NCBI RefSeq assembly: GCF_900101095.1
Contig: NZ_FNFM01000008.1
Coordinates: 124,001 to 188,000, forward strand
Source of the DNA: Actinopolyspora mzabensis
GTDB taxonomy: Bacteria; Actinomycetota; Actinomycetes; Mycobacteriales; Pseudonocardiaceae
Direction of reading: 5' to 3'
DNA: 64,000 nucleotides
How positions within the stretch are numbered: the first letter of the stretch is position 1; each line of letters opens with the position of its first letter. A model generated the notes under the pieces. The model had not been told where the DNA came from, did no database searches, and saw only the letters and a list, made by a program, of their open reading frames with translations. Shown here in pieces: positions 1 through 7,848 of this stretch. The translations under genes were made by a program, and so were the position numbers.

Positions 1-417
1 GCCTACCTGGAACAACTGCACGAGCTGGGCCAGGAGCTGGACGCCCCGATCATCGAGGGCTCGACCAGGAACAGGGAGCGCGAGGCCCTCTACGACTCCT
101 TCCGGCGCGGTGAGATCAACCGGCTGGTGGTATCCAAGGTCGCCAACTTCTCCATCGACCTCCCGGAGGCCTCGGTGGCCGTGCAGGTGTCCGGCACGTT
201 CGGTTCACGGCAGGAGGAGGCCCAACGGCTGGGCAGACTGCTGCGGCCGAAGACGGAAGGTGGCCAGGCACACTTCTACTCGGTGGTTGCCAGGGACACC
301 CTGGACACCGACTACGCTGCACACCGGCAACGCTTCCTCACCGAACAGGGCTATGCCTACCGGATAGTGGACTCCGAGGACCTGCTGGGCCCGACCGTTC
401 CCGATGTGGACGGGTGA
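1..417 (+). CDS. DNA repair helicase, XPB/Ercc3-like (C-terminal part only)
   Basis: The reading frame is open from base 1 to the TGA at 415-417, so only the last 138 codons are in the window. The visible part is the second RecA-like lobe of a superfamily 2 helicase. It includes a motif V-like segment (RLVVSKVANFSIDLP) and a motif VI-like segment (GSRQEEAQRLGRLLRP) whose Q..R..R pattern matches arginine-finger motif VI of bacterial XPB. The C-terminal AHFYSVVARDTLDTDYAAHRQ region is also typical of that family. XPB helicases unwind DNA using ATP and are thought to act in repair, but their bacterial role is not settled. The start and the Walker motifs lie outside the window. Confidence 0.88.
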   Translation, partial: AYLEQLHELGQELDAPIIEGSTRNREREALYDSFRRGEINRLVVSKVANFSIDLPEASVAVQVSGTFGSRQEEAQRLGRLLRPKTEGGQAHFYSVVARDTLDTDYAAHRQRFLTEQGYAYRIVDSEDLLGPTVPDVDG

Positions 418-528
418 GAGGCGATTGCCCCGCTCCTGGGGGCGCGGGGTACGGCTCGTGGTGAGCCGGTCCCGCTTCGACGCCCGTAGTTGGACACCAC
501 CGCAGGCGGAGGATGCTGGAGGGCCAGG

Positions 529-1125
529 ATGAGCACCGGGAACGACGCGACACCCACGATAGGCGGGGCTCACCGCTTCGTCGGGTTGGCCGAGAACCTG
601 GAACGGTACGCGGGAACACCGTCCGAGGCGGAACCACCGAACGTGCACGGCCCCGATCGTGGCTACGGTCTGGTGTTTTTCCACCTGGAAAAATACCACC
701 TCAGCTCCGTGATCAGTTCCGGGCTGCGTTTCCAACCGATCGGTGCCGAGCCCGCGCAGGAACTGGCGTGCACGGTCTACCGGGAACAGGCCGAGGCGGC
801 CCGGTACCTGGTGGACATCTCGGCGGAGCTGTTGGTACGGAACGGGACTCACCTGGTGCCGGACCAGCTCGTGCCGAACGACAAACCGCTGCTGGCCGGG
901 ACCGAGTTCCACGCGCTGCTGGCGGGTGGGCACCCACTCTTCCCTCCCGAGTTCACCCGGTTCACCGACGCGCAGGGGGTGGAACAGCTGCAGGTGTTCA
1001 CGCTGCTGCCGGTCACCCTGGGTGAACTGAACTTCGCGCTCGACCGGGGCGTCGCGGCGCTGCGGCAGCAGTGGGCACGCTTCGAGGTCGACGTCTTCGA
1101 CATCGGCAGGCCGAGCGTGGCCTGA
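529..1125 (+). CDS. Suppressor-of-fused (SUFU) domain protein
   Basis: This 198-residue protein resembles bacterial proteins with a single SUFU domain. Visible marks are the GYGLVFFHLEKYHLSSVISSGL strand-turn region near residue 45, a central ELACTVY segment, and a C-terminal LQVFTLLPVTLGELNFA block ending in DIFDIGRPSVA-like sequence. The ATG at 529 is chosen over an upstream in-frame TTG (490) because a GGAGGG-type ribosome site lies just before it. The molecular role of bacterial SUFU proteins is unclear; several sit in polymorphic-toxin immunity families. A second SUFU gene at 27427-27984 ends with the same RPSVA residues. The assignment rests on motif resemblance. Confidence 0.7.
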   Translation: MSTGNDATPTIGGAHRFVGLAENLERYAGTPSEAEPPNVHGPDRGYGLVFFHLEKYHLSSVISSGLRFQPIGAEPAQELACTVYREQAEAARYLVDISAELLVRNGTHLVPDQLVPNDKPLLAGTEFHALLAGGHPLFPPEFTRFTDAQGVEQLQVFTLLPVTLGELNFALDRGVAALRQQWARFEVDVFDIGRPSVA

Positions 1126-1221
1126 CCCCGACCACACCGCCCGGCGGTGACCACCGCCGACGGTGTGGTGTTGACTCCAACCCCGTGCCCGGGTTGGTAC
1201 GCACGTGCCAGGATCGAAGTC

Positions 1222-2235
1222 ATGTGCTCCACCGATGACGAACTCGACCTGGCCGAGCTCGACGCGGTACGCGTCTACAGTCTGCCGATGCGTACGAGGT
1301 TTCGGGGAGTCACGACCAGACAGGGCGTGCTGCTCAGCGGGCCCGCGGGCTGGGGGGAGTTCTGCCCGTTCGAGGACTACTCGGACGTGGATTCCGCACC
1401 CTGGCTGCGCGCCGCCCTGGAGAGTTGCTTCGAGAGCTGGCCCGAGCCGCGGCGGGACGCCGTGCCGGTCAACTGCACCGTTCCGGCCGTGGATCCGGAG
1501 CGGGCGCACCGGATCGTGGCGGACTCCGGTTGTCGTACCGCGAAGGTCAAGGTGGCCGAAACGGGACAGCCGGAGTCGGCCGACATCGAACGGTTGGTGG
1601 CGGTGCGGGCCGCGCTGGGCAGCTCCGGGGCCGTCCGGGTGGACGCCAACGCCGCCTGGGACATCGACACGGCGGTGCGGCGGATACGAGAGCTCGACCG
1701 CGCCGCTTCCGGCCTGGAGTACGTCGAACAGCCCTGCCCCACGGTGCCGGAGCTGGCGGCCGTACGGCGGCGGGTGGACGTGCGCATCGCGGTGGATGAA
1801 TCGATTCGGCGGGCGGCGGACCCGCTGCGGGTGGCGGTCGCGGAGGCGGCCGATGTGGCGGTGATCAAGGCGACCCCGCTGGGCGGGGTCCGACGCGCGC
1901 TCCGGGTGGCCGAGGCCTGCGGACTTCCCTGCGTGGTCTCCTCCGCGGTGGAGAGCAGCGTGGGGTTGGCCGCTCAGCTCGCCCTAGCCGGGGCACTCCC
2001 GGAGCTGCCCTTCGCCTGCGGTCTCGGCACGGTGGCCCTGCTGGAAGGCGACATGGTCAGCGACTCCCTGCTACCGGTGAACGGGTGGCTTCCGGTACCG
2101 CGACGCGCCCCCACCCCCTCCCCCGCACTGGTCGCCGCGGCCACGCCTCCGGCGGAGACGCAGCACCGCTGGCTGGACCGGTTGCGCCGGGTGCACGACG
2201 TCATGCCGCGTCACGATGTCGAGGAATCGGAATAA
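1222..2235 (+). CDS. menC: o-Succinylbenzoate synthase (MenC), enolase superfamily
   Basis: This 337-residue protein is a member of the muconate-lactonizing/enolase superfamily. The N-terminal capping domain includes GWGEFCPFEDY. The barrel carries the expected catalytic and metal residues: the AKVKVA lysine motif near residue 110, RVDANAAW with the first metal aspartate, EQPCPT with the glutamate, and IAVDESI with the third acidic ligand, followed by VIKATPLGG. These are the marks of actinobacterial MenC, which dehydrates SHCHC to o-succinylbenzoate in menaquinone synthesis. The ATG at 1222 is preferred over an upstream GTG because the family domain starts close after it. No other men gene is nearby. 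Confidence 0.85.
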   Translation: MCSTDDELDLAELDAVRVYSLPMRTRFRGVTTRQGVLLSGPAGWGEFCPFEDYSDVDSAPWLRAALESCFESWPEPRRDAVPVNCTVPAVDPERAHRIVADSGCRTAKVKVAETGQPESADIERLVAVRAALGSSGAVRVDANAAWDIDTAVRRIRELDRAASGLEYVEQPCPTVPELAAVRRRVDVRIAVDESIRRAADPLRVAVAEAADVAVIKATPLGGVRRALRVAEACGLPCVVSSAVESSVGLAAQLALAGALPELPFACGLGTVALLEGDMVSDSLLPVNGWLPVPRRAPTPSPALVAAATPPAETQHRWLDRLRRVHDVMPRHDVEESE

Positions 2236-2564
2236 CCGAATTTCCGGAAGCGGGTGAGATCCGCTCCGCGGAACTGACGAAACGCGCGAAAACGGCGGGA
2301 AAGGTCGAATTCCCGGCTCGGATACGACGAAACCGCCGCGCGTCTTCCGCCGTGTGCGATAACCTCTGGCAACCGCACGACGGCGACACCGGGATTTCGG
2401 CTTCCCCGAACATCGCTGTCGCGAGTTGTGGGTGTGGACGGTTCCGGGGCCGTGAACGGGCCGTTCGAAACGATTCGTGGTCCCGCTGGAGCGGCCCGAC
2501 CCGCGATGGTCGGCGATCGTTCGAACCGGTTTTTCGACAATGAGCTCTAAAAGGAGCGAGGCGC
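2236..2564. other. Intergenic region upstream of the SPFH pair
   Basis: These 329 bases hold no convincing gene. GC is lower than in the neighbours, and AAGGAGCGAG lies 4-13 bases before the ATG at 2565, a strong ribosome site. The region probably holds the promoter of the two SPFH genes, but no clear -35/-10 pair can be picked by eye. Confidence 0.5.
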
Positions 2565-4394
2565 ATGACCATCGCAGCGGCCGGGCGTCGAGCCATGTCC
2601 GCGGTGAGTGAGGGGCAGGATCCGTCCGAAACGGTCGGTGAGGCCGCCGAGCGCGGCGACGACGGGTTCGCGATCGACCCGGGCGACTTCCTCTCCGCGC
2701 GGGAACAGGGCAGCTCGGCGGGTACCCGGATAGACCAGCAGAGCGCATCGATGGAGGAGATCGGTGCGATCGTCAGCAACACCACCCTGGAACGGGGTGA
2801 CGGCGGGGAGTGGGTCAATGTGATCTGCCCCGTCGTGATCCCCAAGCGCAACGCGATCACCGCCCTCGCGATCCCGGTGCTGGGGCTGGCCTTCCTGGCG
2901 GTGCTCGGCCTGGTGGCGACCCGGTCGACCGGCGTGGGAACAGCCTGGTTCGGTCCGCAGATCTGGACGCTGCTGGTGATCCTGGCCGTGCTGCTCTGGG
3001 CACGGCGCAGCGTCGTCATGGTGCCGGAGGGGTGCCAGGCGATGATCACCAAGTTCAGCAAGCTCGACCGCACCGTGGGACCGGGCCGAACGGTGCTGCT
3101 CGATCCCCGCAAGAAGGTCAGCTACGTGCTGAACACCACGCGGGAGTACCCGTTCAACGCCCCCATCAGCGAGGCGCCCACTCGAGGTGGCATCAAGGCC
3201 TCGGTGGATCTGTTCCTGCAGTTCCGCATCGAGGACCCGACGCAGTTCATGTTCGCGCTCGGTGCCGTCTCCGGTTTCTCCGACAAGCTGACCAACGCCG
3301 TCAGCGAGGTCACCCGGAGTCTGATCTACCAACAGCGGGCGGAGGACATCTACGACCTCGTCGGGGAGAGCACCCAGGAACTGCTGGACAGCCTGAACGA
3401 GCAGTTCCTGCCCGCCGTACGGCTGACCAGCGCCAACATCACCCACGCCGAGCCGTCGAGCCAGCAGTACCGGGCCGACCTCGCGGCTCCGGAGATGGTG
3501 CGGATGGCCAAGGACGCATACACCTACGAGTACGAGCTCAGCCTGCGCAAGGAACAGGACGAGGGGGATCTGAACAAGGAACTGGCCTCGATGAACGAGA
3601 GCCTGTCCGGGATCAGGGCCGAGATCGCCAGTTACCAGGCGCAGATGGACACCGCACTGGAACGCGAGACCAACCGCGCCAAGGCACAGGCTCGACAGCG
3701 CTTCGTGGAGGCCGAGAGCACCGCCAACGCCAACTCCGCGCTGCTGGAGGCGCAGGCGCTGGACATTCGCGCGGTGAGCGCCGCGAACAATCCGGAGATC
3801 CTGGAATACCACTACGAGAAGGACGTGCTGGACAAGCTGGAGAGCCTGGCCGAGCACCTGCCGGTACTCGTCTCGCTCGGGGACCAGGAGGACCTCGACT
3901 ACCCGGCCGCGGCGCGGCGGATGCTCGGCAACCACGAGGGCGCGGCGGGACTGTCCGAATCGGATGTGGCAGCGATCCGGGAGCGCACGGCAGCGATCCG
4001 GGAACGCATCAGCGGCCGTGAGGCCGAGATCGAGCAACTGCTGGCGGCGGGTGGGCACACCGAGTCACCCGGAACGGAGGCCACGGAGTCGGAATTCCCC
4101 GGCGCGGAGTCCGAAACCGCCGACATCGAGGTCGCCGGCACCGAAACCCCGGAGTCCGGGCTCGGGGAGCCCGGCACGACCGGCTCCGACGGGACGGAGA
4201 CCGATACCGCGCTTCCCACCACTGGGGAGGACGCTCCGGCGCCCCCCGCGCCCGGAGCGGATCCGAACGGCACCGCCGGGACGACCACCGACGAGACTCC
4301 GGGCGGCGAGACTCCTGGCCGCGAGGCTCTGGGTGGCGACGCCGGAAGCGGCGACAACGGGAGCGGCGAACAACAGCAGGCAGGTGAGCTGTGA
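2565..4394 (+). CDS. SPFH/Band 7 (flotillin-like) membrane protein, acidic tail
   Basis: This 609-residue protein has two membrane segments at about residues 98-119 and 131-147. An SPFH domain follows (EGCQAMITKFSKLDRTVGPGR onward). A long helical region, about residues 310-410, is rich in E, A, R and K and probably forms a coiled coil. The last 130 residues are a low-complexity tail rich in T, E, G and P. SPFH proteins form oligomeric scaffolds in membranes. This gene overlaps the next SPFH gene at TGATG, so the two are probably made together and may form a hetero-oligomer. Partner proteins and cargo cannot be read from the sequence. Confidence 0.8.
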   Translation: MTIAAAGRRAMSAVSEGQDPSETVGEAAERGDDGFAIDPGDFLSAREQGSSAGTRIDQQSASMEEIGAIVSNTTLERGDGGEWVNVICPVVIPKRNAITALAIPVLGLAFLAVLGLVATRSTGVGTAWFGPQIWTLLVILAVLLWARRSVVMVPEGCQAMITKFSKLDRTVGPGRTVLLDPRKKVSYVLNTTREYPFNAPISEAPTRGGIKASVDLFLQFRIEDPTQFMFALGAVSGFSDKLTNAVSEVTRSLIYQQRAEDIYDLVGESTQELLDSLNEQFLPAVRLTSANITHAEPSSQQYRADLAAPEMVRMAKDAYTYEYELSLRKEQDEGDLNKELASMNESLSGIRAEIASYQAQMDTALERETNRAKAQARQRFVEAESTANANSALLEAQALDIRAVSAANNPEILEYHYEKDVLDKLESLAEHLPVLVSLGDQEDLDYPAAARRMLGNHEGAAGLSESDVAAIRERTAAIRERISGREAEIEQLLAAGGHTESPGTEATESEFPGAESETADIEVAGTETPESGLGEPGTTGSDGTETDTALPTTGEDAPAPPAPGADPNGTAGTTTDETPGGETPGREALGGDAGSGDNGSGEQQQAGEL

Positions 4395-5755
4395 TGTCCA
4401 CCCAACAACGCGGTTTTTCCAAGATCACCGATGTGGTCGCGCCGTGGTCGAAGGTCCGTGAGCTCATTCGCGGTGGTGACGAGGGCAGACTCGTCCCCGT
4501 GGTGATCCCGAAGGACGGCCGGAGCGTCGGCTGGCTCGCGCTGCTGTTCGTGGCGCTCTACCTCGCGGGCACTGCGGTGTTCAGCGGCGGCCTGGTCGCC
4601 GTGGCCACGGGGAGCGCCGCCGCCGTGGCGCTGGTACTCGCCGCGATCGCGCTGTGGCGTGCTTCGATCGTGGAGATCGAGCAGGGCACCACCGGTATTC
4701 GCAGTCGCTACGGCGCGTTCACCGGAACCCTCTCCCCCGGTCGGCACTACCTGTGGTGGCCCTGGGACAAGGTGGAGTTCGTCGTCGACACCACCACCGA
4801 GATCCCGTACAACGCACCCGTCGCGGCCTGCCCCACCTCCGAGGACGTGCCGCTGAAGGCGATCGAGTTCTTCCTGAAGTTCCGCATCGACAATCCGATC
4901 GACTTCGTGCGCACCATCGGGGCGGGCAACTTCGACGTGGTGCTGTCCAGCGCGGTGCAGGACGCGATCCGGCAGCGCGGCAGGCAGGTGCACACCGAGG
5001 AGGCCTACGAGCTGCGCGGCAGCGACGTCGAGGACATGCAGGCGACGCTGAACCGGCAGCTCAACAAGTACGGGGTCAGCATCCTCGGCGCCAACATCCC
5101 GGACGTGCAGCTGCCGGACCAGTACCAGCAGCACCTCGCCACCCGGGAGCGGGTCGCCAAGGAGCTCAGTGCCTACGAACGGGAGTGGGAACTGACCCGC
5201 AAGCGGCGGATCGACAACCTGCTGATGGAGATCGAGCGCGCCAAGAAGACCCGCGACGCCAAGCTGGTCGAGGTGAAAGCGGCCCGCAACCAGGCTCGAC
5301 GCGATGTCGCCAGGCAGCTGGAGGAGCAGGAGACCGAGGCGCAGCGGGCGCAGTGGGAGATCGAGGCGCGCGGCAGGGCGACGCTGACCGAGGCGCAGAA
5401 CGAGGCGAAGTCCCGGCAGCGGCTTGGCCAGTCCTACCGCGACAACCGCGCGGTGCTGCACTACGAACTGGCTCGACGCAGGCTGGAGGTGGGCGCCAGG
5501 CTCGCCGAGCGGGCACCGCGTCCCGTGGTCGTGCGTGGTGGTGGGGGTGAGCAGTCGGGACTGTCCACCCTGCTGCTGTCGCAGCTGCTGCCGAAGCTGA
5601 CTTCGGAGGCGTTCACGAACGGCTACTCCCACCAGGGCTCGGGTTCCGAGAGCGGCCGGGGCGAGAGCTATGCGGACGAGGCGATGCGTGCCCTCGGCAC
5701 CGCCAACGGCATCGCGGACTCACTGCTCGGCGAGGACGGCTCCGGCCACCAGTAG
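4394..5755 (+). CDS. SPFH/Band 7 domain protein, second of a coupled pair
   Basis: This protein of about 453 residues has hydrophobic segments around residues 38-84, an SPFH domain (EQGTTGIRSRYGAFTGTLSPGR onward), then a strongly charged helical stretch (KRRIDNLLMEIERAKKTRDA and after) that is likely a coiled coil. The ATG at 4394 shares its A with the TGA of the upstream SPFH gene; a GTG three bases earlier is also in frame. The pair share domain order but are clearly diverged. The gene converges on coxG, and the 131 bases between them contain a run of nine C but no recognised signal. Confidence 0.8.
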   Translation: MSTQQRGFSKITDVVAPWSKVRELIRGGDEGRLVPVVIPKDGRSVGWLALLFVALYLAGTAVFSGGLVAVATGSAAAVALVLAAIALWRASIVEIEQGTTGIRSRYGAFTGTLSPGRHYLWWPWDKVEFVVDTTTEIPYNAPVAACPTSEDVPLKAIEFFLKFRIDNPIDFVRTIGAGNFDVVLSSAVQDAIRQRGRQVHTEEAYELRGSDVEDMQATLNRQLNKYGVSILGANIPDVQLPDQYQQHLATRERVAKELSAYEREWELTRKRRIDNLLMEIERAKKTRDAKLVEVKAARNQARRDVARQLEEQETEAQRAQWEIEARGRATLTEAQNEAKSRQRLGQSYRDNRAVLHYELARRRLEVGARLAERAPRPVVVRGGGGEQSGLSTLLLSQLLPKLTSEAFTNGYSHQGSGSESGRGESYADEAMRALGTANGIADSLLGEDGSGHQ

Positions 5756-5886
5756 GGCCTCGGAAACCAGCGATGACTGGTCGGTTCGGTCGGGTGCCTC
5801 CGGATGTTCCGGGCGGCCCGGCCGAACCCGGCCCGCGGCGGAAGCCCCCCCCCACGGACCGACAGCTCGACGGGTGCGCACCCCGT

Positions 5887-6870
5887 TCACTCCGCACGGC
5901 GGGCCCTCCTGCGGAGCAGGACGAACAACACGGTCAACGCAGCCAGCCCGGCGACCAGCGGAGCGACCCGCTTCAACACCGGCATACCGGCCGTGCCCAG
6001 CAGGTCCACGGCATCGTTCGAAGTGGACGACCCTCCCGTGGCGCCGGGGTGCACCGCCGATAACCGGGCGGTGGAGCGGGAGCTCTCCCCGCTCTCCACC
6101 TCGGTGACCTTCCAGCCGGGGCCGCTCCCGGCCGGTGCGGAGGCACCGCCGCTCGTTTCCCCGGTGGAGGGACCGGAGGCGGGACTCGCCGTGCTTCGGT
6201 CGCCGTCGTTCGACGCGGCGGGACCGGAACCGTTTCCGACAGGGCCGGCCGAGGCGGAAGCACCGGGCTGCCCCGCGCCCTGGTCGCGCGGGGTCTCCGA
6301 GGAGCTCGCCGTCGTGCTCGTTCCCTGGGTGCCCTGCTGCGCGGCGCTCTCGCCGGTGACCGTCTCCTTCCCCGTGGCTGGTTCCTGCCCGGCGAGTGGT
6401 TCCTGCCCCGCTGCCGCCACCGATTCGCCGCCGGTGAGCCTGCCCGCCAGGCACTCCGCGAACTGGTCGATGAGCTTCTGCGCGACATCGGAGATCAGCC
6501 CGCGGCCCAGCTGTGCGGGTTTGCCGGTTACCTTCAGCTCGGTGCCCACGTGCACCCTCGTGCTCGTTCCCTCCGAAGCGAGCCGGGCGGTGACGCTCGC
6601 CGAAGCCGTACCGTTGCCACGTGAATCCTTGCCGCTCGCCTCGATGACGGCGCGGCGCTCCTCGTGATCGACCTCGGTGAAACTGCCGTTGCCCTTGTAC
6701 ATCAGCGACACCGGCCCCAGCTTCACCTTCACCGAGCCGGCGAACTCCTCGCCCTCGGCGCTCTTCAGGGTGGCTCCCGGCATGCAGGGGGCCACCTGCT
6801 CGGGATCGAGCAACACCGGCCACGCGACATCGGCCGGAACCGGGACGGTGAATTCGTGTTCGAGTCGCAC
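5887..6870 (-). CDS. coxG: CoxG-like SRPBCC protein with C-terminal membrane anchor
   Basis: The first 150 residues form a CoxG/SRPBCC domain (LEHEFTVPVPADVAWPVL, PGATLKS, YKGNGSFTEVD, VHVGTELKVTGKPAQLGRG). A disordered Gly/Ser/Ala/Glu-rich linker of about 130 residues follows. The protein ends in a single membrane helix (VAPLVAGLAALTVLFVLL) and an arginine-rich tail. CoxG proteins are linked to membrane docking of aerobic CO dehydrogenase, and this anchor fits that role. GTG at 6870 is chosen because AGGAGGAGCA lies just before it; the frame stays open to 6891. It is the last gene of the coxS-L-M-G order, 123 bases after coxM. Confidence 0.8.
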   Translation of the reverse strand: MRLEHEFTVPVPADVAWPVLLDPEQVAPCMPGATLKSAEGEEFAGSVKVKLGPVSLMYKGNGSFTEVDHEERRAVIEASGKDSRGNGTASASVTARLASEGTSTRVHVGTELKVTGKPAQLGRGLISDVAQKLIDQFAECLAGRLTGGESVAAAGQEPLAGQEPATGKETVTGESAAQQGTQGTSTTASSSETPRDQGAGQPGASASAGPVGNGSGPAASNDGDRSTASPASGPSTGETSGGASAPAGSGPGWKVTEVESGESSRSTARLSAVHPGATGGSSTSNDAVDLLGTAGMPVLKRVAPLVAGLAALTVLFVLLRRRARRAE

Positions 6871-6937
6871 TGCTCCTCCTACTCGTATCACTTCCGGTTA
6901 CGAACCGTTGGGGCCGCGCGCCGGGAGGGTGCCGAAC

Positions 6938-6974
6938 CGTGGGGGCTCGGGTACCGGGATCCGGAGCCCCCACG
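6938..6974 (-). terminator. Hairpin between coxM and coxG
   Basis: Two 11-base arms (CGTGGGGGCTC at 6938-6948 and its perfect complement at 6964-6974) enclose a 15-base loop. The hairpin sits between the coxM stop and the coxG start, with no T-run on either strand. It could be a partial terminator or an RNA-stabilising stem that sets coxG expression apart from the three enzyme subunits. Confidence 0.55.
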
Positions 6975-6993
6975 TCGAACCGAACGGGTGCGC

Positions 6994-7848
6994 CTATCCA
7001 CCGGCCGCTGTGGCCAGCGCCCTGCCGGTCAGTACCTCTGCGAGATGTTCGCGGTAGTCGGCCTCCGCGCTGGCGTCACTCCCAGCCTGGGTGCCTTCCG
7101 TGGCATGCGCGGCCGCTTGCCGGATCGCCTCCCCGCTCGGCGGGGAGCCGAGCAGGGCCTGCTCCACTCCGCGTGCCCGCACCGGCGTGGCCCCCATGTT
7201 CGTAAGGCCCACCCGTGCCTGCGCCACGGTTCCGTCCCGCACCAGCAGGGTGGCCGCCACTCCCACGATCGACCACGCCTGGGCGACCCGGTTGAACTTC
7301 TCGTAGTGCGCCCGCCAACCCGTGTACTTGGGCAGCCGCACCTCGACCAGTACTTCGTTGGCCTGCAGCGCGGTGGTGAAGTAGTCCACGAAGAACTCGG
7401 CGGCGGGCACGGTTCGCCTGCCACTCGGCCCGACGACCACCATCTCCGCGTCCATGGCCAGCACGGGCGCGGGCAGATCGCCCGCCGGGTCCGCGTGGGC
7501 CAACGAACCGCCGAAGGTGCCGCGGTGGCGCACCTGGGGATCGGCCACCGTGCGGGTGGCCAACGCCACCAGTTCGGCGTGCTGTCGCACCAGGTCGGAA
7601 CGCATCACCTCGTGATGGCTGGTCATCGCCCCGATCACCAGCGCGTCACCGTCCTCGCGGACCCCCTTCGTCTCGGGAATCCCGCCGATGTCGACGACCA
7701 GACCGGGATCGGCCATCCGCATCCGCAGCACCGGCAACAGGCTCTGCCCGCCCGCCAGCACCTTGGCGTCGTCGCCGGCCCGGTCCAGCGTCCGTACCGC
7801 TTCCTCCACCGTGGACGGCGCCACGTACTCGAACTCGGCTGGAATCAC
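6994..7848 (-). CDS. coxM: CO dehydrogenase-like FAD-binding subunit (CoxM)
   Basis: This 284-residue medium subunit belongs to the molybdenum hydroxylase flavoprotein family. The N-terminal FAD domain carries AGGQSLLPVLRMRMADP near residue 33 and RHRGTFGGSLAHADPAGD near residue 108, the two hallmark flavin-binding motifs. The C-terminal CO_deh_flav_C domain begins around KFNRVAQAWSIVGVAA. It would pass electrons from the FeS subunit towards the membrane acceptor. The GTG at 7848 overlaps the coxL stop in a GTGA arrangement, so translation is probably coupled. The longer open frame upstream of 7848 has no homology to the family. Confidence 0.88.
   Translation of the reverse strand: MIPAEFEYVAPSTVEEAVRTLDRAGDDAKVLAGGQSLLPVLRMRMADPGLVVDIGGIPETKGVREDGDALVIGAMTSHHEVMRSDLVRQHAELVALATRTVADPQVRHRGTFGGSLAHADPAGDLPAPVLAMDAEMVVVGPSGRRTVPAAEFFVDYFTTALQANEVLVEVRLPKYTGWRAHYEKFNRVAQAWSIVGVAATLLVRDGTVAQARVGLTNMGATPVRARGVEQALLGSPPSGEAIRQAAAHATEGTQAGSDASAEADYREHLAEVLTGRALATAAGG

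Noticed and set aside
205..1509. Long minus-strand open frame of 434 codons
   Set aside because: It lies antisense to the SUFU and menC genes, is rich in R, H, G and P, and has no recognisable domain: a shadow of high GC at third positions.
2440..2535. SOS box before the SPFH genes
   Set aside because: GTTCGAA words occur near 2463 and 2518 but not in the spacing of a LexA box.
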